From assembly GCA_017654935.2 (NCBI GenBank), contig CM065695.1, forward strand, positions 38,130,169 through 38,194,168: a stretch of DNA of 64,000 nucleotides, given 5' to 3'. This document shows positions 46,741 to 57,152 of this stretch, piece by piece. Position 1 is the first letter of the stretch. Each line of letters starts with the position of its first letter. Made by a program: the position numbers and the translations under genes. Source of the stretch: Phymorhynchus buccinoides. Its lineage: Eukaryota; Mollusca; Gastropoda; Neogastropoda; Raphitomidae. The notes below the pieces were generated by a model that worked only from the letters and a program-made list of their open reading frames with translations, was not told where the DNA came from and ran no database searches.

Positions 46741-46970
46741 GAAGGGTAAGTTCACCAAAAAGTATCAGAACATTAAAAAAAATACATATATTTTGTATCC
46801 AAATCCAAAATAATAAAATAAACCGGTGCTTGTTTCAAAAACAAGATAACATACAGGCTTAAAACGAACTAGTCATTAATAAATCATAAAAAAATAAGGG
46901 GAGAAGAGGTTTTAGTCCCCAACATTCCTGTTGTTGCAGTTGGCGTCTTAGCGTAATAGAACCAATGTTT

Positions 46971-47222
46971 GTGTTCATTCCCTCCTGGCCTCCACATCGT
47001 GAGGCATCCTTCATCAAGAGTTGTCAGCTCTGCGGAATGAACCTTCAACAACGCCGCTACTACCCATTTCACACAGCTCCAGACTTGTGTTCATTCCCTC
47101 CTGGCCTCCACGTTGTGAGGCATCCTTCATCAAGAGTTGTCAGCTCTGCGGAATGAACCTTCAACAACGCTGCTACTACCCATTTCACACAGCTCCAGAC
47201 TGTGGGTTGATCAGCACGGCAC
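46971..47222 (+). repeat. 126-bp tandem duplication, two units
   Basis: GTGTTCATTCCCTCCTGGCC at 46971 recurs at 47097 and the units are about 95% identical. Both strands stay open, but no start codon or homology supports a gene. Confidence 0.85.
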
Positions 47223-47603
47223 GCGTCATGCCAGACACGGCAGGGGCGACACACAACACGGGGAACGACGAACACACGATTAACAACCCCGGCTCAGAAG
47301 GAGACGCAGAAGGAAGAGAAGAAGCAGGAGAAGAGAAAGAAGGAGAAAAAGAGGGAGAGAGAGAAGGAAAAGGGATTGGAACCGACGACCTCTCCAGGAA
47401 AGAAGGGAAAATTGACACCGGGTCTCGCGGACATACAGATTGGGAGAAAGACGAGGGGAAGGAGGGAGACAGAGGTTGCAGAAAGAGGGGATGGATGGAG
47501 GAGGGGGGTAGCTGAGTGGGGAGGGAGGGGGCTCGTCCACAGACGTTGAAGCGTTGGTCAGGATTCATGGGGCAGCTCCTGTAACACCACAATAAGAAGG
47601 GTA

Positions 47604-47905
47604 TTAATCCCCTGTGGGGATACCGGGGAGGGAAGGGGTGTCTTTCGTACAAATAGTTCCCCCACCTTCTGGAAGTTCTGTGCTTGTAACTTCCTCTCAT
47701 CTATCACTCTCTTTGATTCTGCCTTTTCTCTTTGCTTACTGTCATCTATTGCTATTGTTCTGCCTTACTGGTCCGTTCTCCTGCCTTTGTTCTAGAAACT
47801 CTTGCAAAGACTTTTCCCACCAGAAGACGGGCATGCTGGGCCTATTTCTTTGGCATATAACGGCAGCATGACGCATCTAACCTCATATGACAGGATCGAC
47901 GACGA
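47604..47905 (-). mobile_element. SINE-B (GAA-tailed)
   Basis: It reads forward from TGTGGGGATACCGGG to GACGACGAAGAAG, the sense orientation of the repeat (the element's 3' tail is on the right). Confidence 0.8.
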
Positions 47906-48014
47906 AGAAGATGGAGAAACCCGCCTTGCCTAGACTGGAGCAAATGTAGTGATTTTCCTTTAGACACATAACCAATCTGCCACAGAATGAAATAGATGCT
48001 GATTTGTTTGTATG

Positions 48015-48650
48015 TAGAGTTGAGAACCGGTTCAAATTTTCGAACCGGTTTTTCATCTCCGAACCGGTCTTTTCGAACCGGTTTTTTGACCAGTAATCGC
48101 ATCAGTGGTTTCACCTATGCAAACATATTTATTTGTCAGAATATTCACTCGCGCGCGCACACATACACACACACTCAACTGAAAACTCAGCTCAACTCCA
48201 ACAAACAATTTAATGACGGGGCCATCTGCCCGTGTCAAAGGAAGGTGAGGGTAGGGGCGTAGTTGAAAAATATAATAATCATAGGGAAAATAATTAAACC
48301 AAAGCAAAAAAAACCTTCATATGGCGGTTGGAGTGTGAAGGATGGTGGCACATTCACAACCCAATGAACTAGCTTTGAGAATAATCAGATATGTAGCGAG
48401 AGGATAAGGAATACAAAAGTATAATAATCTTAATTCCTGAACAGATAAACAAAATGAGAAGAGAAAATCTTTCACAATGGAAGCTATCACACACGAGCGT
48501 GCGCACACACACACACACAATTACACGCGCGCTTGCGCAATTGCACACGCACATGCACGCATACACACATTCTCTCTCTCAGTCCCAGGGCTGGGTGGAG
48601 AAAAGCTGTTATTGCTAATCTCATGTTCCCTGGTTAAATAATATTTCCTT

Positions 48651-48688
<38 letters not shown>

Positions 48689-49582
48689 CTCTCATTCTTA
48701 CAACAGTAATGACATATCAGTTCTACATTTGGACAATATCTTCAGTAAGCGCATTCATTTTAATCGAACAATAACTACTGAATGTACATTAAAAGCTACT
48801 CCCAATCCCAGTTATAACAATGAACACCCCCTCCCCCTCCTCCAAAAAGAAACCCGCAAAACAAATCAAATTTTAGACAAAACCGTACATCGTTTGGGGT
48901 TTTAGAGGTCAGTACATAGAGAGAGACGGGGGATGGGGAGGGAGAGAGAGAGAGAGAGAGAGTGAGAGAGTGAGTATACACATTTACGTATGAATAAAAT
49001 ACAGTACAAATATCATAGCAAGTTCATGTCCGTTTATTGATAAGAAAGAGCTTGTGTCGTGTGTGTGCGTGTGCGTGCGTGTGTGTGCAGATCAAAATCT
49101 TTTCGAACATATTTGCTCATCTTCTTAGCATAAGAATGTATAGAAATGAAATGAAATAAACTTTAAAAGACATTGTTTTATTGTTGTTCCATTCACAGTT
49201 CTCTTGGTGATTAGTCATGTTTGTTGTTCCACCGATCGCACTGCCACATTGCAAGCACAAAGCAATACTTTCTACAATCACTCCATCACTCTTCCGATTT
49301 TTTCCAGGAGAAAATGCCTCCAAGTGTTCGTTACTGAAGTGTAGGCCTAATCATTGGCCATACTTGCTCCTTACAACTAGAAACAGCTACTCTTGGTTTA
49401 CAAACGCCCAATCTGCGCTGAGATTCAGTGTTGTTCTTCGAAAAGAGTGCGTTATTCTAAGAGAAACTTACTTTCAGTTTGCAGTTTAAAAAAACGGTTC
49501 ACAGCAACTCGAACCGGTTTTTCGAACCGCGGAATTTGAGGACCGGTTTTTCGGTTCAAACCGGGTTTTTTCCCCACCTCTA
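48015..49582 (-). mobile_element. hAT-like element with 8-bp target duplication
   Basis: TTTGTATG flanks both sides (48007-48014 and 49583-49590). The ends TAGAGTTGAGAACCGG and TAGAGGTGGGGA (reverse) resemble hAT termini. AACCGGTT-type subterminal motifs are repeated at both ends. On the minus strand 49323-49117 reads ALCLQCGSAIGGTTNMTNHQ then ENC, a CxxC...HxxxC pattern like a BED zinc finger. The rest of a transposase is missing and microsatellites fill the centre. Confidence 0.75.
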
Positions 49583-50264
49583 TTTGTATGTCGTCCTCTC
49601 CACCATTGTTAATGTGTACTGTGTGGGTGAAGGGTCATAAAGGCGAGCTTGGCACATTCTTTTTTTGAGAATGACGCTTTGTCTCACTTTGGCTCTGATC
49701 CACACATTGCTAGATGATTGGTATCGTAATCAACTTTGGTGGAGGGGAGTTAATTAGAAAGAGTTTTCCCCCTTTGTTCAATTTCATTCTGCCACAATTG
49801 GCAGTGCATGTATTTTGAGTAAGCTGAAGTTAGGATCTGTAAGAACCACCAGGCGGTACAGATGTTGCAACTGCCACTACAGTTATAAGCACATATGCGT
49901 CATGCTGCTGTTGTGCGCCAAACTAAAAGTTAGGCCCTGCATATGCATCTTCAACTGGAAAAAATCTTTGTAAGACTAAGAGTTTCTAGAACAAAGGCAG
50001 GAGAATGGACCAGCAAGGCAGAAATATAGTAGATGACAGTAAGCAGATGGAAAAGGCAGAGTCAGAGTGGTAGGTTAGAGGAAGTTACCAGCACAGAACT
50101 TCCAGAAGGTGGGGAAACTATTTGTGTAAAAGACTTCCCATCCCCACTGCCAGTATCCCCATGGGGGAGAACTAAAAATCCTTGACAGAAAACATTTCAT
50201 CATTGTTCTGTGACAACATAATGATGTGTATGCGTATGTGTGTGAGACAGCGCGCGTGTGGACT

Positions 50265-50480
50265 TTACCATATCGGAGGTAGATCGTCTGTGTCCAAATG
50301 TCCCGGCAGAGGTCGCCACAGGCTGCACAGGTGGCACTGTCTCCACGAGGTGGCGCTTCGCTGCAAGGGTGACTTCCTGTTGACGTCATCCCGTGACGTA
50401 GCGCTCTTCATGACGTCATCACGAAGTATCATGTCATCAGTCAGCTCCCATTCCCATTCTGTGGCTTCCATGTCTTGAAA
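50265..50480 (-). CDS. SOX-like gene: terminal exon
   Basis: After a GGGTACAG acceptor in phase 0 the exon encodes 71 residues starting [17 protein letters not shown] and ending PPIW before TAA. The segment matches no family I know. It is acidic at the start, then Arg/Ser-rich with a CHLC pair. Confidence 0.75.
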   Translation of the reverse strand, partial: FQDMEATEWEWELTDDMILRDDVMKSATSRDDVNRKSPLQRSATSWRQCHLCSLWRPLPGHLDTDDLPPIW

Positions 50481-52799
50481 CTGTACCCAAGAAAGTCACT
50501 GATGAGAGTTTACAACAGAGAGTTTGCAACAAGAAATCTGCTATTCAAAACTTTTTTTTTTAAATGCAGCAAAATTGTTCACACCAGGAATAGTCACACA
50601 TTTCAGAAAATTCTTCTTCTTTTTTTAGGAGCAAAAACACTTTTACGGAAAATCTCAATTGTAGGAAGAGGGGGGGGGGGGGGTTAATAAAAAAAAAATC
50701 CAGAATTGGATGATTAACTAAACTGAACATAAAAAACAACTCTTAGGACCTGTAATAGTCTTAGCTGAACAGTGTGCCTTTTTGTAAACAGAACGCACTA
50801 CCGGGCAGAGGTACTGGTAAAATATCCAATGAACAACTAACCCCATGACTGGGATCAAAAAATACTGAAAACTAATAACATTTACCCTCCCCCGTGGGGG
50901 ATACTGAAGGATCTTTCGTACAAATAGTTCCACAACCTTCTGGAAGTTCTAAATTTGTAACTTCCTCTAATCTGTCACTCTTTTGTACCCTTTGGTTACT
51001 GTCAACTACTACTATTTGTCTGCCTTACTGGTCCATTCTCCTGCGCTTTTTTTCTAGAACAGAAACTCTTACAAAGAATTCCTCCAGCCGAAGGCGGACA
51101 TGCTGGGCCTAACATATGTACTTAGTTAGGCACATAACGTCAGGATGGCGCATCCATGGGTGCAACTCCCCAAAATGAAAAAAAAATGAAAGGCAGGGGT
51201 CCAGGGACCCATGGCCCCAGCAGGGTACAGGGGCAGAGCCCCGTCGGATGATTCAGGAGGGGCAACATAAGAAAGATATAACGAGACAGACAGTTAAAAT
51301 GATAGACAGAGACAGTTTGAGTCTGATAAGCCTTGTAAAATTATTACTTTGCCTTTGTAAACTTCCAAGATAGAACAACTCGACTAATTATAAGTTCAAA
51401 ACGCCCCACATCGCTTTAGGTCCCAAACATTTTTTTGATGAAATAAAAAAACTGAAGTTCAGTTTCTGGTAAAATTAAAAATACTGAAATCAGTGTAAAA
51501 ATGAAAGAGTAGCACCCATGCCCATCTGCGCTCATATGACAAGAAACTGTCTGAGCGATCAACAAGGAAATGAAGAAGATTAAAATACACCTACCCTGGA
51601 GCGTATCTTGTCCCGGGGCCTGAGCCTGGTGCTCATGGGCTCCACCAGATCCAGGGCCGACCTCCTGGCAGGAGCGTAGCGCCACAGGGGATGCTGCCGC
51701 CTGATCTGGTGGATGTCTTTGCTGAACTCCTCCCTGAATAAAAGGAGAGGGAAAAACAAACATCCCCAAACATTGATTGGCATGCAGGGCTCCCAGGGAC
51801 CCCCATTTGGGGGTCTATGAAGCACTAAAATTCTAAAGGACGCTCTAAAAGAATGTGCAGGGGGTCCCAGGGATGCATTAGAACAATTTGTGGCGTTCGT
51901 TATGCCACTGGGACCCTCTATCCCGCCTCTATGACCCTCTATGCTGTAAGTGAAGGAGTCCCTGGGACCCCTTGTTTTGCGGGACAACCGGGGAACTCGG
52001 GATTGTTCCTGGCCGCAGCACTCTCCACTAGACCTTATGGTCTGAACACTAAGGCCGGGTTCACATTAGACGCGTAAGTTCCGTACGGAAAACCCTAAAT
52101 AAGTAGAAGAAAGAAGGATAAAAGTTTACGCATATAGGGGAAATTCGGATACGTGCGCAAATCTTTTCCCTTCTTTGTTTCACTTATTTATGGATTGCGC
52201 ACGGGTTTCCGCATGGAATATCCGCTTATGTGTGTACACGGTCTTAGTCTTTCAGATGAGACGACAAAAACCGAGATCACATGTGCTCATACATCTTGCG
52301 CGTGTAAAAGAACCCAAAGGCAACAAAGGAGTTGTAATTTGGTAAGATTTACCCATCCCTCTTCCCCGTCAGTCACCCACAAAAAACTAAAACTGCAGGC
52401 AAGAAAAAAAATGTAATTGGTTGGCACTGCACCAGTGGCAATGCGAGCTCCAGGTGAGAACAGCCAGAATTTATGTGACTAGAAAAGCAATACCAATAGT
52501 TAGACAAACACTGTTCAATCCTTCATACAATAATTATCAGAAGTCTGCAGGTACAGAAACACACCGGATTAGGTTCCTTGTTTTTCCACTTGCACAGTAT
52601 TCATTTCCTGAATGAAACAACTGAAGATTTTTAAAGTCTCCTTGGCAAGCAGTCGAACCCCAATCTTCAGAGTGACACTATTCACGGTGATGATCCAATG
52701 TGGTTAATCATTAGTTAGTGACTAAATTTTGTGAAATTCTGTGTGATTTTTCTTAAGCATTACATTTACTGTATGTTTATGACATTTATTTATTTATTT

Positions 52800-52841
<42 letters not shown>

Positions 52842-55684
52842 TAGAAAATACCAACCCAAACAATAGTGTCTTGGATACAATTAAATGACTCAGCATATCA
52901 GGACACATCAACCATGATCCTGAAAAGCAGGAGAATGGGCCAATAAGCCAGAAAAATAGTAGATGACAGTAGTATAAGAAAGAGTCAAAGAGAGTGATAG
53001 ATTAGAGGAAGTTGTTGGCACTAAGACTCCCCGGAATCCCCACGGGGGGGGGGACTACTTACTCATAAGGTCTCTTTTCCACGGCTGTCATCTTTTTCCA
53101 GCGTATTCCCAGCATCTTGGAGATGGTCCTGTTGTCCCTGTAGGGGTGGAGTCTGGACAACTCCCCCCGGTGCTGCATGGAGAAGCGGATGAACCCGTTC
53201 TTGGGACGCTTGGGTTCGTTCACTGTGTGAAAGGGAACAAGTAAGTAGGTTGAAGAAAAAATGAAGGAACGAAAAGGGGAAGAAAAAATATGTAAAAAAG
53301 GAAAGAATCAAGGGTATGGTTTTTTCTTGGGGGCGATATTTGACAGTCGGACATAATATAATATACACTCAAATTAATTCAAAATTGGCATACGAATTAT
53401 CTTTTGACTGTGTGTGGAAACAAAGACCATACCACAGACTGGGCTGTGTCGGTGAGTCATCTTAAAATGCAACAACAATTTGGCCGCAGGAGGAAAAAAG
53501 ACGCCGAGGAAATAAGAAGAAAACTCTTTCATTTTGTTTCTTTACACGGTGTATCCATCCAGCTAGCATTCATTAATGCTAATCAATTAATTAACAACAC
53601 ATCAAGAAACACAGACACCCCGCCCCCTCCCTCTCTAAACTGTGTATCCATCCAGCTAGCATTCATTAATGCTAATCAATTAATTAACAACACATAAAGA
53701 AACACAGACACCCCGCCCCCTCCCTCTCTAACTTAAAAAAGGGGGAAGCTTGGAGTTCCTTTTATACCCTCCCTTCAAACTTATAACTGAAGGTTGGTAA
53801 AAGTTTCTAATACATACCATCTCTTCTGCTGTCTCTTGGCAGAGTTGGAACTGGGGAATCAATCACCTCATCAAAGAAGTTCCGCCCGTCGTTTTGTGGC
53901 AGGCTTCCATCTTGGACCTTCGAAGTCCTGGGTTTGATTCTCGTGAACGGAGAGTCCATACCTGACGCTGCCTCATTGCCGGATGGCGACTCTTCGTTGA
54001 ATTTATACAGCAACTCTCTGTAGCTGTTCTGGGAGGAACCGAGATCTGCCGCTCTTTCTTCTTTGAAGGTTCGTTTACGATGATTTAGACATTGTTCTTG
54101 TCGAAGTATTGTTGATATCTGGTTTGGTTGATGTTTGTCAGTGGCTTCCGACCGAAAGCAGCGCAGACTATCATGGCTGCTCTCACTTGATTCGTTCTCC
54201 TCAACGTTTGCGAATATTTCAAGCTCTTGGTCATTTTCCTGCAGATGGTCGATCATTCTTTCTGCTTCATTCCCCCGCTGAGCCATAAATCTACAAGGTT
54301 CATTTTCATGTGCATTTTCTCTAAACCTTTCAGATTCGTTTTCCAGTTGATCCATGAATCTGTCAGTTTCATTTTCCTGTAGATCTCCAAATCTGCCATG
54401 TTCATTTTCCAGCAGATCTTTGTGTTCATCGGCTTCATTTTCCTGAAGACCTTCGCTGTATGTTTCGGGTTCATTTTCAAGAAGATCCATAAAGCTTTCA
54501 GGTTCACTTTCCTGTAGATTTTCTACAAATATATCAGGTTCATTCTCCTGTTGATTTGCTACAAATATTTTTCGTTCATTTTCCTGCAGACCCCAAAATC
54601 TTTGAGGTCCATTTTCCTGTGTATTTTCTTTACAACTTTCGGGTTCGTTCTCAAGAAGATCCGTGAATCTATCAGGTTCATTTTCCCGTACATGTGTTCC
54701 ACGTCTTTCGATCAGACCCGTAAATCTGCGATTTACATATTTCGGCAGATATTTTCTGCATCTTTCAAGTTCACTTTCAAGAAGGTCCATACATCTTTCT
54801 GGTTCATTAAAACTTTCTCCATATCTTTCGGGTGCACGTTTCAGCAAATCTATAAATCTGCAAGATTCATTCTCCAGAGGCAGGTTTTCTCTAAATCTCT
54901 GATGCTCTGCGGACCGTTCTTCTGTTGAGCTGTCCAACGTTTCGGCAAATTCTCGTTGCTGTTGTCGTTGTTGCTGGTGCTGATGCTGGTGCTGGTGCTG
55001 GTGCTGTTGTCCTTGTTGCTGATGCAAGCTTCGGTCCTCCAACATTTCCAAATGTTGGAAATAATCAGAGATGAACGTATCTTGCAAGAAATGGTCATGA
55101 TAATTGCCAGTTTGTTCCAGATCTTCATAAGCGATGGTCAAATTATCCGGACGACTCCATCTTTCCCCAATGTTGTTGTTGTTACTGTTGATGATTATGT
55201 TTTTGCCATTGTTGTCGCTACTATTTGTGGCGGTGGTGGTGGTGGCGGTAGTAGTCAAAAAGGGGGTGGGGCTGAAGGAGAGAAGATCGAAGGGGTCTGT
55301 GGAAATGTTACAGAAGGGAGAGGAGGAGGAGGAAGAAGAAGTCGAGGAGGGAAGGACAGACTGGACTTCTTCGTTCAACACCGAAGGCCAACTGAGGATG
55401 GAGAGGTGGTCTGAGGACGGAGGGAGGTAGTGGGGGAGAGAGGAGAAACAGTCTGACTGAGACGTAAGCTTAAGATGGTGGGTGGGTGACGGCGAGGGTA
55501 GGGTTGAACGGGGTAGGAGGGTGCTGGGGGTGTCAAATGGAGTAGAGTTCTGCCTTTCGTTTGTTGGGAGCTGTGGACAAGGAGGGGAGGAGATTGTGTG
55601 AATACAGTGCATTGCTATCTGTCTCTCACTCTGTAGCCTATCTGTCTGCATATGTCTGTCTATCCGTCTGTTTGTCTGTCAGTC

Positions 55685-55739
<55 letters not shown>

Positions 55740-56381
55740 AAAACCAAATCGTTTAAGCTGAGAAGCATTTCTTAAGTATATAAAATAAACCAAAATTATG
55801 CAATATAAATCAGTCAAGTCAGTACATTACAAGAACCCCCAAATCGGAATGTGCTGGCTGAATGCAGCGGGAGACCAGTGAAAACTAAAAACCGGGTACA
55901 TTCATGCTTCACCCATCATGGCCATATGGCCTGGGAACGCAGAAGAAGAGGAGTCACAAGAACATTAGGCAGCAATACAAGCAGTGTAATACTTATTACC
56001 CTAAATCCGATAGGATCTGACGGCATGTTATCACGCGCCTATTATTATATTCCTTTGCGTCTCCCTAAGAACAATAGCAAAGAACACCTTCAAAGAACAG
56101 TAGCACTGGAGAAACTCTAGGGAAACGCAAAGAACAAAAACTCTGGATATCGCGTCTTATCCCATTGTCTGCAGTGGCGTAATGATCACTGACCTTGCTT
56201 GGGGTCACAGGGTCAAGGGCGGACTGATAGTAGTTCAAGGTCAGCAGGTCAGTGTCCGTCAAGGGCAAACAGTTCCTTGTGTGTTCCTGTGGAATTGTCT
56301 TCGATCAGACATACAGATGTGTGTGTCTGTCTGTGTATGCTAGTGTATGTGTGTGCATGTTATTGTGTGTGTGTGTGCATG

Positions 56382-56444
<63 letters not shown>

Positions 56445-56634
56445 ATTTGTAGTGTCACAGTGTGTGTACATACGCACATGCGCACGTGTGTGTGCATGCG
56501 TGGTGTGCAGTATGTGTGTGCACACACGTGTCTATGCTGTTGTGTGCGTGTGCGTGTGTGTGTGCGTGTGCGTGCGTGTGCGTGTGCGTGTGCGTGTGCG
56601 CGCGCGCGTGTATGTCTGTCTGTTTGTCTGTGAG

Positions 56635-56703
<69 letters not shown>

Positions 56704-57084
56704 CTGTCTGTCTATGAGCATGTGTGTGTGTTTGTGCTTGCATACATGTTCAACACTGTTGTTGGTTCAGTGTTGTCTGACATGTAATAGCGAGTATTAA
56801 TGTGTGAGTGTGTGTTTAACATTTGTGTAGGTACAAGTGTGCAATTATATATTTTGTTGTTCATGTTGTCTTGTCTTTGATTTACTTTATATGCATGCGC
56901 GTGCATTTTATGTATATGTTTGTGGGTGTGCATTTGTACAAGCAACAAAATGTAGGCCACTACATAAACACGTACACACACACAAGAAAACTTAATACCC
57001 ACCAACACATTGCTTTTGGAACTGAGAGCGTATATAGGTCTACACATCGGATCTGGGTCTGAAAATTAACACAATTGTTTTAAG

Positions 57085-57152
<68 letters not shown>

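Larger units (their letters stand above)
41718..50264. other. CFDP1-SOX-like intergenic region
   Basis: This tail-to-tail interval has no supported gene. It contains a SINE-A fragment (42118-42215), an unclassified GC-richer stretch (42775-43190), a TA-flanked MITE (43749-44306), a decayed Tc1-like element (45180-46056), an inverted-repeat element (about 46130-46740), a two-copy 126-bp tandem duplication (46971-47204), a GAA-tailed repeat (47604-47905), a hAT-like element (48015-49582) and another GAA-tailed repeat (49876-50166). Confidence 0.7.

Noticed and set aside
47021..47515. 164-codon frame rich in Glu/Gly
   Set aside because: It starts at TTG, crosses a tandem duplication and low-complexity GA-rich sequence, and has no recognised homology.
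56199..56800. Long Cys/Val and His/Thr frames
   Set aside because: They are translations of (GT)n and (CA)n microsatellite.
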